A stretch of 64,000 bases of DNA, from NCBI GenBank assembly GCA_019188255.1, contig JAETXT010000005.1:5766001-5830000 (forward strand). Reading direction: 5' to 3'. This document shows, piece after piece, positions 12,201-20,661 of the stretch. Position 1 is the first letter of the stretch. Each line of letters opens with the position of its first letter. This DNA is from Verticillium longisporum. Taxonomy: Eukaryota > Ascomycota > Sordariomycetes > Glomerellales > Plectosphaerellaceae. The notes below the pieces were generated by a model. The model had not been told where the DNA came from, did no database searches, and worked only from the letters and a program-made list of their open reading frames with translations. The position numbers and the translations under genes were made by a program.

Positions 12201-14338
12201 TCCTTGATGCAAAGCAGGAATGGGGTATCCGTTGGGACGATATGGAACGTGATTCTCCCAATTGGCGTTGGAACAGTGATCTCCTCCGTCGTGGAAATGG
12301 GATTTCCTGCTCCGAATCTCACTCTGGCCCCTATTCCCTGCTTGTTGACTGTTAGGCTTGGTATTAGGGCTATTAGGGCCCTTGTTTGTGAAGCTCCTGC
12401 TGTGGAAACTGATGCCGCGCCTGTATCAGGGATGATGCCGTACCACGTGGAAGTGCTATTGATCTGATACTGGGTGAAGAGCTGCTCTATCGGAGCTGTC
12501 ATTTCAGCCTTCGGACTGCTCCCCCTGATTCTGTGTTGGAACGACTCATTTGCTAGGAAGTGTGCAGTATGGGCATTCATCAGTTCGCTCTCGGGATCAG
12601 ACCCAAAGGCATCGTCTGCTCCCAGCTCATCGGAAGTGGGATTGTCTGATTCCGAGCTCTCAGCAGGTTCCATTGCTGTTAAAAACTGACGGTATCCCTT
12701 CCGCTGATCCCCACGCGCTTCCTGCATGCGTTTCCACTGCTCTTTCGAACGTTGTTGCTCCTCGGGAGAGTGCTTCGTCGATCTGCAGTCTCGTTTAGAG
12801 CATATCCAGCATTTGCGAATTCTGGATGGCTGACGATCATTGGTTCTGCGTACCGACTGCTCTCTGCGATCTCCCCTTCCACTGGCTTGGCGATATCCGC
12901 TCCCATAACGTCTGTCGGTGTAGAAGTGCCCAGGCGTTCTGGTGTTCTCCTCCACCTTCAGTGTGCTCTTGAGCTGTGCGGATAGCGCATTGAAAGATCG
13001 CTCCGGCCTTGCTAGTGCAATCTTCAGCTCTGGGACGCCTTGAACCGCCCTCAGAGTGTTCACATAGAGATGAGTCTCTTCCTTGAACGCAGGGCCAAGT
13101 GCTCTCTGGCACCGCTGAAGCCTATCCAGAAGGATCTGGAGAACTTCCATTCGCGGCTTTCCTGCGTTATCAGCTTCTGCCGCTATAGAGTGGAACGTCA
13201 TCGAGCTCCAGTCTGTATGATACTGTGCTCTGTTGATCTCCGAATCGAACTGTTGTTTGATCGCTAGGTACATTTGACGGAGTCCCATGCTCCGGTTCAT
13301 GTGCTCTAGGAAGAAAGTTTGCGCGCGCCCTGAAAGTATACTCGGGAAGAGCGCGTGGAGCTGCGTATAGCGGATTTGCAGCAGTTCGCAAACGTCCGTG
13401 AAGATACGCATTTTATCGTCAAGGATATCGTATGTCTCCCCAGAGTAATTGCTCTCCTTGTTCCAGAGCGATGCGAATTGCTTGATTACAGCTCCGTCGA
13501 TCGGTGAATTCACCGATTCGTGTGGCGGCAGAGCATGGTACCAAGCTGGTGGGTTCTGGGTGACATTTGGGGGTGGGGTCTCATTTCTTCGCGATTGAGG
13601 CGTGATCTCTCGTTGGCTGGATTGCCTGCTCCGTTGATCAGACAACCCTGGAACCAGGGGCTGTCGGGGATCTGTCCTCCCCGTTCGTAGTTTTCGGATT
13701 TGGGATAGCTGGGCGTTCCCCGTGGGTTGCTGCTCGTCGTCCCACTGGTCTCGCTGTTCCTCTGCTCTTTGGAGCACTGAATCCCGGTCGGCAGTGATCG
13801 ACTCCGTCGCGTCGGGCATCTCTTCCCATGAAAGCATTGGGACTAGTCTCTTCGACGTCTTAGCGTTTGCTGCTCCTGGAAGAGGGATCCCGCGCTCTGC
13901 TAGATACACCTTCAGCGCTCGAGTGATCGTTGTATTGCAGGAGTCAAAGTCCTCTTCGGTCCAGCCCTGGAAGTCTTCGATAAACGCCTCCAGGAGGTGA
14001 ACTCCCTTCATGGTCCCGTATGCGCTCATTGCCTTAAGGATCCAGGCGCTCTTGAGATCTGCGGATGCCGAATCCAGTGATCCAGGGAACCGTGATTCTG
14101 CTCCATTAACGATGAAGTCAATATCGAGACCCTTCCTGACCTTCTGCGTTAGGCGTGATATGCCGAGTTCTTCCAGAATGCCGTCGAACTCCTGTTGCAT
14201 CTTTTCAGCGCTCTCTGGCTCTGTCACGGAGCTATTGCCGTGATCCGAGGAGCTCATTGTCGCTGATTTTGTTGAAGCTCTGCTACGGCTGATTGACTGT
14301 TCCGTAGAGCTTCGTTTGTCGGGTTTGGTGGCTAGCAA
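9101..14338 (-). CDS. Copia gag-pol polyprotein, intact
   Basis: One frame of 1745 codons with no break; the more likely start is the second methionine cluster (MSSSDHGN) about 27 residues in. Domains in order: gag about 30-480; a zinc-knuckle variant CWICSKRDCRSTKH near 510; aspartic protease with DTGAA near 636; GAG-pre-integrase with HKRFGH and CHHC near 780-815; integrase catalytic core with Asp in VDIMHLDG near 846, Asp in VTVDAGTNF near 902 and Glu in GKVESYHK, exactly 35 residues after the second Asp; reverse transcriptase with LRDISQAYTQ near 1288 and QTDDTLNLG near 1377 in place of YVDD; RNase H with VDGSF near 1526 and CTDSYSLYQ near 1619. Gag and pol share one frame, so no frameshift signal is needed. 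The product would assemble cytoplasmic virus-like particles and integrate cDNA into the nucleus. Confidence 0.96.
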   Translation of the reverse strand: MLATKPDKRSSTEQSISRSRASTKSATMSSSDHGNSSVTEPESAEKMQQEFDGILEELGISRLTQKVRKGLDIDFIVNGAESRFPGSLDSASADLKSAWILKAMSAYGTMKGVHLLEAFIEDFQGWTEEDFDSCNTTITRALKVYLAERGIPLPGAANAKTSKRLVPMLSWEEMPDATESITADRDSVLQRAEEQRDQWDDEQQPTGNAQLSQIRKLRTGRTDPRQPLVPGLSDQRSRQSSQREITPQSRRNETPPPNVTQNPPAWYHALPPHESVNSPIDGAVIKQFASLWNKESNYSGETYDILDDKMRIFTDVCELLQIRYTQLHALFPSILSGRAQTFFLEHMNRSMGLRQMYLAIKQQFDSEINRAQYHTDWSSMTFHSIAAEADNAGKPRMEVLQILLDRLQRCQRALGPAFKEETHLYVNTLRAVQGVPELKIALARPERSFNALSAQLKSTLKVEENTRTPGHFYTDRRYGSGYRQASGRGDRREQSVRRTNDRQPSRIRKCWICSKRDCRSTKHSPEEQQRSKEQWKRMQEARGDQRKGYRQFLTAMEPAESSESDNPTSDELGADDAFGSDPESELMNAHTAHFLANESFQHRIRGSSPKAEMTAPIEQLFTQYQINSTSTWYGIIPDTGAASVSTAGASQTRALIALIPSLTVNKQGIGARVRFGAGNPISTTEEITVPTPIGRITFHIVPTDTPFLLCIKDMDDLGVYLDNTRNELVKRVGEIQERTPIFRKWGHPWFFLDTKTHTSSGITYMMGTESDGAAFLTEAELRRIHKRFGHPSVEKLWNLLQRADQDVNRDALELINRFCHHCQIKGKSPQRFKFALRSDIDFNYEILVDIMHLDGKPVLHVIDASTGFQSATFIPNFTARATWEALKRCWLDTYLGPPDVVTVDAGTNFASAEFRAEARLLGMTCHQIPVEAHWSIGKVESYHKPIRRAYEILKAESRDTSLESLLQGAVKAVNDTAGPNGLVPTLLVFGAMPRITANSAPTATQAQRAEAVNKAMAELRRMVAKRKVNDALNTRNGPDTKQLLPRSLELGSDVLVFREREKWTGPYKVISVSDTAVTVEMVNGPTEFRGTHVKPYNRSPDQQAGETIVVRTPETPEPFEYPEPILPRRRGRPRKSTNATNLLQAAFTDRKSSATGTSQIERQFIVKREQQGYDLAVQLRNEGRITTPGKPFEQSDWEEIDSLLAAGVIVPIRRSAFPSAKIFGCRLVREVKGLPQAPYEKSRLVVQGHSDWEKTTLLTQSPTIMRCSQRLILAITPTLQQRGHQLMLRDISQAYTQSATDLLRNVLLRVPKELQHRYPDGIVFHVVKPLYGIAESGLHWFVTYQRHHRERLNAVPTGYDPCLLLTRAGESFGLVGMQTDDTLNLGEPAFIQKEQTELESAGFRAKPASVLNAGSDGVFNGCIIKVGTEDLTIQQKGQGDRLELVTPGTASSEQEYIAQRARGAYIASTCQPEAAFDFSVAAQAKNPQEDDFERLNKRIQWQIANAGRGLNYVRLDLSTAQLYVFVDGSFANNKDLSSQIGFVVLLGNERSCDQENAFTVRGNILHWQSIKCKRVTRSVLASEIYGMVSGFDAAYVLKQTLQKICKRLELPLPRMVICTDSYSLYQCLVQLSATAEKRLMIDLMALRQSYEEREVDEIRWIAGGDNPADSMTKGAPNQALEALVSSNEVTIRIEGWVKRQEKNSQGAKAIDISKNAAKPKNEHPRSKNDDPAISKTAKQPLRKAD

Positions 14339-14600
14339 TATAGCCTAGGTGGTGATCTTGGGCGTAGGAGTCCTGAGGTACTCGAAGCAGACGGTGCTCC
14401 TACAGATCACGTAACAGGGGATTTCCCTGCTACCAAGCTCTCACAAGAGTCCTGAAGTACTCAAAGCAAACGGTGCTCTTGCGATCACTTGTAAAGTGTA
14501 ACCGATGAGCTCACGCACAGCGAATTTGCTATCCGTGGGATCGATCCTGACTTTTCCAGCTCTAGCTGTTCTGTGTTACGTTGAACGCAACACTGATCAG
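14339..14600 (-). other. Copia 5' leader with twin hairpin repeats
   Basis: Between the 5' LTR and gag-pol. Two related ~36-bp units (about 14365-14401 and 14448-14485 on the plus strand) read AGGAGTCCTGAGGTACTC... and AAGAGTCCTGAAGTACTC... . Each is bounded by a short inverted repeat, AGGAG/CTCCT in one and AAGAG/CTCTT in the other, so the pairing is kept by changes on both sides. The RIPped copy has the same layout at 6440-6560. This could be a packaging or dimerisation structure, but that is inference. No standard initiator-tRNA binding site was recognised next to the LTR. Confidence 0.5.
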
Positions 14601-14604
14601 TGTT
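14589..14604. repeat. 16-bp perfect palindrome at the LTR-leader junction
   Basis: AACACTGATCAGTGTT is its own reverse complement and straddles the inner edge of the 5' LTR, where the primer-binding site should be. The RIPped copy has the equivalent palindrome TAATACTAATTAGTATTA at its junction near 6325. Confidence 0.8.
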
Positions 14605-14887
14605 GAGAGGGCTTCACTGCTTATGTGAACCCCGTTTCATTGCTTTGGCTGTGCCTGAGAGCTCTGAATAGGTAGGGTAGGTGATATAAGTCTTGTGATG
14701 TAGTTGATGATCTCTCTCTGAATTACCACTACCTACGTGAGTCAGATATACCCATCTGATTCACCGATCACGTAAGCTGTGATTCACGTGCTCCTGAGAG
14801 CTGTGAATCCCAGCCACGGTGATCACCATATCGGTGATCCCCTACCGAGATCACTGCCCTAGGGAACCCCCTAATATTGGTTCAACA
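14601..14887 (-). repeat. Right LTR (5' LTR of the intact Copia)
   Basis: A 287-bp LTR, one C longer than the left one, otherwise the same. It should hold the element's promoter, since the coding strand is minus. Confidence 0.96.
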
Positions 14888-14892
14888 CTAAT
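14888..14892. repeat. Target site duplication ctaat, right copy
   Basis: Second copy of the duplicated pentamer, directly after the TCAACA end of the right LTR and followed by old-Copia sequence (agaatagctcttt). Confidence 0.95.
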
Positions 14893-16265
14893 AGAATAGC
14901 TCTTTACCTAGTATTAGATTAATAGTACTTCTACGTAGTATAGTATTATCCCTAATATAGGCGTAGTATTAGTTTCTATAATAGGAGCTTTATAAATAAG
15001 GGCCCTAATAGCTTTAATATTAAGCTTAATAATTAATAAATAAGGAATAAGGGCTAGAATAAGATTCGGAATAGGAAATCCTATTTCTACGATAGAGGAG
15101 ATTATTATTCTAATATTAATTAAGAGAATTATATTCTATATTATCCTAATAGATACCCTATTCCTACTTTATATTAAGGATATAGACGATCTTAGAATCT
15201 ACTTAGATAATATATATAATAAGCTAATAAAGCGTATTAAGGAGATCTAAGAGTATATACCTATTTTTCGTAAATAGGGCTACCTATAGTTCTTCTTAGA
15301 TATAAAGACCTATACTAGCTCCGGGATTATATATATAATAGGGATAGAGAGTAATAGAATAGCGTTTCTAATAGAAGTAGAGCTCTAATATATTTATAAG
15401 CGGTTCGGTTACCTATCTATAGAGAAGCTATAGAACCTACTCTAGAGAATAGACTAGGAAGTAAATCAGGATGCTCTAGAGCTAATAAACCGCTTCTATT
15501 ACTATTATTAGATTAAAGGGAAGTCTCTATAATACTTTAAGTTTACTTTAAGGTTAAATATTAACTTTAATTATAAGATTTTAGTTAATATTATATACTT
15601 AGATAGAAAGCCTATTCTTTATATAATTAATATAAATATAGGATTCTAGTCCGTAACTTTTATTCTTAATTTTATAGCTCGTATAACGTAGGAAGCTCTT
15701 AAGAGGTATTAATTAGATATATACCTTAGGCCTCTAGACGTCGTAACTATTAATACTAGAACGAACTTTACCTCTATAGAGTTTAGGGTAGAGGTACGCC
15801 TCCTAGGTATAACCTACTATTAGATCCCTATAAAGGCCTATTAATTAATCGGTAAAGTTAAGAGCTATTATAAGCCGATACGTAGAGCGTATAAGATCTT
15901 AAAGGTAGAGTCTCGTAATACGAGCCTAGAATCGCTACTTTAAGGAGCTATAAAGGCAGTAAACGATACCGCTAAGCTTAACGGATTAGTACCTATATTA
16001 CTCGTATTCGGGGCGATACCTAGGATTACTATTAACTTAGCGCTTATTACGACCTAAATATAATATACTGAAGCGGTTAATAAAGCGATAGCGGAGCTTC
16101 GGCGAATAGTCGCTAAGCGGAAGGTTAATAACGCTCTTAATACCCGTAACGGACTAGATACTAAGTAATTATTACCGAGATCGTTAGAGCTAGGAAGCGA
16201 CGTTCTTATATTCTAAGAGTAGGAGAAATAGATTAATCCTTATAAGGTTATATCGGTTTCTAATA
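14893..16265 (+). pseudogene. RIPped protease-integrase region of the old Copia
   Basis: Continues the old element's pol in plus orientation. Recognisable after undoing transitions: the protease segment near 14960, the His-Cys integrase region near 15395-15510, the integrase core near 15580-15900 and the linker near 16100-16260 that matches the KVISVSDTAV segment of the intact element. It is full of stop codons. It ends at the TA where the first pogo element inserted. Confidence 0.87.
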
Positions 16266-16315
16266 ACGTAATCCACAAGCGAGTGGTTCACCCATGCGAG
16301 TGGTTCACTTCACCC
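16266..16315 (+). repeat. Left terminal inverted repeat of transposon A
   Basis: Begins ACGTAATCC at the TA border; pairs with 18075-18124. Contains the two 13-bp subrepeats. Confidence 0.9.
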
Positions 16316-16372
16316 CGACCCGACAAACATTCCGAGGAAAACCTCAACCCAAACGCCGTAAATCAATTAAAA

Positions 16373-18026
16373 TCACTCCTCCTCGTCTTTTGCAGACGAT
16401 GAGATAGCTACCTGACAAGTTCTCGCGTTGTGGCCGGTCTTCCCGCATACGCTACAGCATCGTTTCTTCGGCTGGGACCACGACGCGGGACCCGGGTTCT
16501 GCAGCGTTTCCTCTTTTATCTGGATATCTACTTCCTTCTGAGCAATCTTGTCCTGTCCCTCGCCTACAGCCATGCTTCCTCCTTCCCGGAGACGTAGCTT
16601 TTTGGCCCTCCGGCGTCGGCTTAGTGTAGCATTTTCCTCTCGAAGGATCATAACCTCTGACTTCAAAAGAGCGATCTGGTGCATAACACCCCGCGTCCCC
16701 TTCGCAAGATAGTCAACAGCATCTAAAATTGACGTTGGGGAGCTTCCCTGGTGGCGTGAGATTCGCCCTTTGATGAAGTCAGTCTGGGAACCTGCCTCGA
16801 GCAGGTTAGTGGGCGTCTTAGAGACCCAAGAATCACGCTCCCCGTGGGACGTCCCCGGAGGCGTCGTCGTCCTCAACCTCACATCCAGCTTTGACAGGAC
16901 TGTTTCCGGGTTATGGGGGACAAGCCCCGCTCCTCGAAAGCCTCCCTGGATGTTTTTCTGTCATTGCTTGCTGAAATGCAGCCGAAAACGCCGGGAAGAA
17001 GTCCTCTTTGCTGATGTGCGTTGTACCCGCCCTCATCCTATCCTCGATTTGCCGACCGTATGCTTTCTTTAGTGGGCCAAAACACCCAACATCGAGAGGC
17101 TGGAGTAGATGTGACGAATGAGGAGGCATACAGAGTGTGATGATGTTGTTCTCCTTGCAGTAGAGTTCGAAGTCGACCGAGTGGTGACTTTCGTGGCCAT
17201 CCAGGATCAGTAGGCGATAACCGCCCGAAGTACGGGACTTTGTATGCCTGTCAAAATGCCGAATCCATTCCAGACCAATATCATTCGTCGTCCAGCCGTT
17301 TGGAGATGTTGCGATTCTCCAGTCGCGAGAAATCGCGTCGTCCTGGTACCAGCTCGAGAGGTGGTACTTGCCCGAAACCACGATGAACGGCGGGACGGAG
17401 AAACCCAACGCGCCAACGCCCTGGATCACCGTAACCCATTCCCGGTTGCCTGGCTGCCTCATCTTCACATTGGACCGTCTTTCCGAACTGGTCACGACCA
17501 TTCCGTTGGCGATAACGCCCATCTGGAAGCCGGTCTCGTCAAAGTTGTACATGTCAGCCTCTTGGATGCCGTACTTGGCGATCATGTTATGCACGAGGCG
17601 GAACCACGCGTTTATCGCGTCCGGATCTTCGCATTGGGCCCTCTTGTAGTCGTACTTGCGAAAGAAACGCGTCCGGAGCTCTGGTTGCCGTTTGACGAAG
17701 TTTGCGGCCCAGTTCTTCCCGACGCGTGGCGCGTCACGGTCGGCAAGCAGGCGATTCGCCATATCTCCGACCTCACCCAACCGGGGAGGGTAAGATCGCG
17801 CATCTAGGTCAAGGATATATTCGACAATAGTTTTCTCTTCTAGTACTGTTAATTTGGCAGAATTGGGCGGGCTTTCGCGTCGGGAGGGTTTGCCCTTCTG
17901 GCGTCGGAGGAGCGTCGTTAAGGGGACGGTGTAGATCCTCGCAGCACTCCGGGCGCTTAGGTTCGGGTCATTGTCCATAGCTTGGATAGCAAGGAATAAT
18001 TGACCTTCTTTTGAAAGAGTCTCCAT
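16373..18026 (-). pseudogene. Pogo-family DDE transposase of element A, one frameshift
   Basis: The main frame runs from METLSKEG at 18026 to a stop at 16911 (371 residues); the remaining C-terminus continues in another frame to 16373. The break is in an A-run near 16957: element B has seven A where this copy has five, and seven restores the frame. Visible parts: an N-terminal psq/HTH segment (about 1-60), a CENP-B-type HTH (about 60-130), then the DDE_1 catalytic domain with Asp in YNFDETGF near 176, Asp in LLILDGHESH near 274 and Asp in LLQPLDVGCF, 35 residues later (DD35D). The C-terminal piece is a coiled coil followed by a zinc knuckle CSVCGKTGHNARTC. The enzyme would cut and paste the element. 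As read it would lack the C-terminal domain. Confidence 0.88.
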
Positions 18027-18074
18027 CGCGGGCGGAGGTGGAATCTGTAGAATTCAGGTGTAGGTCGTGGGCCC

Positions 18075-18124
18075 GGGCGAAGTGAACCACTCGCTTGGGT
18101 GAACCACTCGCTTGTGGATTACGT
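18075..18124 (-). repeat. Right terminal inverted repeat of transposon A
   Basis: Reverse complement of 16266-16315 with two mismatches, ending GGATTACGT at the TA. Confidence 0.9.
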
Positions 18125-18131
18125 TATAGTA

Positions 18132-18174
18132 ACGTACATGTACAGTGAGTGGGCCAGTACAGTGAGTGGACCAC
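18132..18174 (+). repeat. Left terminal inverted repeat of transposon B
   Basis: Begins ACGTACATG and pairs with 19946-19988. Contains two copies of the ~15-bp subrepeat, different in sequence from those of element A. Confidence 0.9.
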
Positions 18175-18230
18175 TTTCGCGTCATTCTCCAAACTTCAAC
18201 ATTCCACCTTACTTTTCTCTACAACCAGTC

Positions 18231-19866
18231 ATGGAAACACCTTCTCAAGACAGTCAGCTATTCCTTGCCCGTCAAGCAATGGAAAAAGATCCAGGGTTAA
18301 GCGCCCGACGTGCTGCAGCCATCTACAATGTCAGCCGAACGACTCTCGTTCGCCGCCAGAACGGCACCCCATCCCGAAGCGAAATCACATCCAAATTAAA
18401 GAAATTAACAATGCTAGAAGAGCAAACGATTGTCGAATACATACTAGACCTAGATTCCCGATCATACCCCCTCGGTTGGATAGTGTTGGAGATATGGCGA
18501 ATGTCCTGCTGGCGGCGCGCGACGCGCCACCCGTCGGACCGCGATGGGCTTCAAGATTCGTCAAACGACAACCTGCGCTCCGGACGCGTATCTTTCGAAA
18601 GTACGACTATAAGAGGGCCCAATGCGAAGATCCCGACGCGATAAACGCGTGGTTTACGCTCGTACGTAACATGGTCGCGAAGTACGGCGTGACGGACGAA
18701 GACACCTATAACTTCGATGAGACCGGTTTCCAAATGGGCGTTATCGCTAATGGAATGGTTGTTACAAACTCTGAAAGACGTTCTAACGTTAAGATGAGAC
18801 AGCCGGGTAATCGGGAATGGGTTACAGTGATCCAGGGCGTTGGCGCGACCGGATTCTGTGTCCCGCCATACATCGTTGTTGCGGGTAAATTTCACCTCTC
18901 GTCATGGTACGAAGAAGACGCGTTTCCTCGCGACTGGAAGGTCGCAACCTCTCCAAACGGCTGGACTACGAATGATATTGGTCTCGATTGGATTCGGCAC
19001 TTCGACCAACATACAAGGTCGCGTACTTCGGGCGCATTTCGCATTCTCATCCTAGACGGCCACGAAAGCCACCACTCCGCCAAATTCGAGCTTTACTGTA
19101 AGGAGAATAAGATCATTACACTTTGTATGCCTCCTCATTCGTCCCATCTACTCCAACCTCTCGATGTCGGCTGTTTTGGACCGCTGAAGAAAGCGTACGG
19201 TCGGCAAATTGAGATGAAGATGAAGGCAGGTACAAACCATATCTCCAAGGAGGACTTCTTCCCAGCTTTTTTACGGCATTCCAGAATTCTATGACAGAAA
19301 AAAACATCCAGGGAGGTTTTCAAGGGGCTGGACTTACCCCCATGACCCAGAAGCAGTCCTTTCAAGGCTGGATGTGAAATTAAAGACACCAACGCCGCCA
19401 GGAACGTCTTCTGGACTCCCTAAGCCATGGGTGTGTAAGACTCCTACAAACCCGATTGAAGCCACTTCACAGTCCGAATTCATTAAGAATCGAATCTCCC
19501 GACACCAGGGAAGCTCACCAACATCAATGCTTCAGGCTATCGACCAATACACGAAGGGTACACACAAGATAATGCACCAGTTCGTCCTAATGGACGCAAG
19601 GCTCAAGATACTTGAAAGCGAGAATGCTACCCTTAGCCGACGTCGGAGAGCTAAAAGTACGTCTCAGGGAAGGAGGGAGTATGACTCTAGGTGATGGACA
19701 AGACCAGATTGCCCAGAAGGAGGTAGATGTTCAGATGAGGGAGGAAACGAGGCAGAATCCGGGTCGCGCGACTCGGGCTATACCGAAGAAACGGACCTGT
19801 GGCACCTGTGGAAATACTGGCCATAACGCGAGAACTTGTCAGATGACTATATTATCTTCTGAATAA
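18231..19866 (+). pseudogene. Pogo-family DDE transposase of element B, several frameshifts
   Basis: Clearly homologous to the transposase of element A from METPSQDSQ at 18231 to the zinc knuckle CGTCGNTGHNARTC at about 19799-19840. I count four frame breaks: near 18470 (after LDLDSRSYP), near 19270 (after EDFFPAF), near 19335 and near 19655. The long central frame, about 18475-19270, preserves the catalytic parts YNFDETGF, LILDGHESHH and LLQPLDVGCF. The copy is therefore dead as read, more decayed than A, but not RIPped. Movement would require a transposase supplied from elsewhere. Confidence 0.88.
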
Positions 19867-19945
19867 GGTAATGGGGCGTGATTTCAATTGATTTCCTATG
19901 TTTTTGTTTAGTTCTGGGTTGGAATGTTTGTCGGGTCGAGGTGAG

Positions 19946-19988
19946 GTGGTCCACTCACTGTACTGGCCCACTCACTGTGCATGTACGT
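19946..19988 (-). repeat. Right terminal inverted repeat of transposon B
   Basis: Inverted copy of 18132-18174 with one mismatch, ending GCATGTACGT at the TA. Confidence 0.9.
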
Positions 19989-19990
19989 TA

Positions 19991-20661
19991 TATAGTTTAA
20001 TAATTATCTAGAATATTTAAGTATTATCGTCGTTTATATTACCCTTAGCTAAGCCCCTATTACTCTCTAGGTAACTTCGTAGATAGACCCGTATTCTATC
20101 TATATATATAATATCTATCTCTATTATAAGGTATTAATAAAGTAGTTACTTATATATACGATTTTATCGATATCTCTATAGAAACTCTTCTTATCGAGCT
20201 AGAATTATATATCGAGGCTAAATAAGAAGGTATTAAGTTCTAACTAAGACGTCCCCTTATATTAAATAGCTAGTAATTATATCTTCGTAAAGGGCGTACT
20301 TTATAGTTCTTCGTAGAGTATTACCCTAAGTACTAGTACTAGTCTACTAATTGCTCCTAGTAGTAGGCTTATTAGGTCTCCCTTTTAGAGCGTAGCTAGT
20401 TCTTCGTATTTCCTTTTCCTTATAAGTTTACGCTATTCTTCCTCTAATTATCGGTCTAGTTCCTCATCTATAATTAATAGTAGATTATTAAGTATATTAT
20501 TCTCGGTATCTTATCCTTATTCTATATTAAGCCTTAATTATATTAGTTCTTTAGTATTCTCTATCTACTATCCTATAATAGCTTATCTTCTAGTACTCTA
20601 TACGTCTCTAGTTAATATATTATCCTAATAGTCGTCGCTCCTTAGGGGTAGATCGATTATT
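19991..20661 (-). repeat. RIPped repeat relic of unknown family
   Basis: AT-rich, TA-rich sequence that no longer matches the Copia after the first bases. Read on the minus strand, and allowing for G-to-A / C-to-T conversion, it keeps long stretches of coding-like sense broken by stops. I cannot assign it to a transposon class. Confidence 0.5.

Larger units (their letters stand above)
8437..14887 (-). mobile_element. Complete Ty1/Copia LTR retrotransposon
   Basis: A full-length element of 6451 bp in minus orientation, flanked by the 5-bp duplication ctaat. LTRs lie at 8437-8722 (3' LTR) and 14601-14887 (5' LTR), begin TGTTGA and end TCAACA, and differ by one C in a C-run, so the insertion is recent. 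It encodes one long gag-pol frame with the order gag, protease, integrase, reverse transcriptase, RNase H, which defines the Copia superfamily. A polypurine tract adjoins the 3' LTR. Unlike its host copy it carries no RIP signature. All key catalytic motifs are present, so it may be active or was until very recently. Confidence 0.97.
6037..16265 (+). mobile_element. Old RIP-degraded Copia retrotransposon, interrupted and truncated
   Basis: This is a plus-strand relic of the same Copia family as the intact element inserted in it. It can be followed as 5' LTR 6037-6325, leader and gag through 8431, then, after the insertion, 14893-16265 covering protease, integrase and the start of the linker before reverse transcriptase. 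Differences from the intact copy are almost all C-to-T or G-to-A, with many stops: the RIP signature. Alignment by eye is continuous, for example ATAGCTCTAAT / AGAATAGCTCTT on the two sides of the insertion equals the intact ACAGCTCCGATAGAGCAGCTCTT. The sequence breaks at 16264 with the first pogo element and resumes for only a few bases (tag) before the second. I cannot follow the rest of pol or a 3' LTR beyond 19990. Confidence 0.9.
16266..18124 (-). mobile_element. Pogo-type DNA transposon A
   Basis: An element of 1859 bp starting ACGTAATCCACAAGCGAGTGG and ending with its inverted copy, flanked by TA at 16264-16265 and 18125-18126. Terminal inverted repeats are about 50 bp with two mismatches. 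Each end holds two direct copies of GCGAGTGGTTCAC, probably the transposase-binding sites. It encodes a DDE transposase on the minus strand. TA duplications and the DDE_1 domain place it in the Tc1/mariner-pogo (Fot/Tigger-like) group. No heavy RIP is seen. Confidence 0.93.
18132..19988 (+). mobile_element. Pogo-type DNA transposon B
   Basis: An element of 1857 bp starting ACGTACATGTACAGTGAG and ending with its inverted copy, flanked by TA at 18130-18131 and 19989-19990. The terminal inverted repeats are about 43 bp with one mismatch, and each holds two direct copies of ACAGTGAGTGGRCCA. It lies in opposite orientation to element A, only three bases (tag) plus the TA duplications away. Both landed in the RIPped Copia: removing them restores ...gtttctaatatagta, the RIP form of gtttctgacacggcg in pol. 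Confidence 0.93.
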
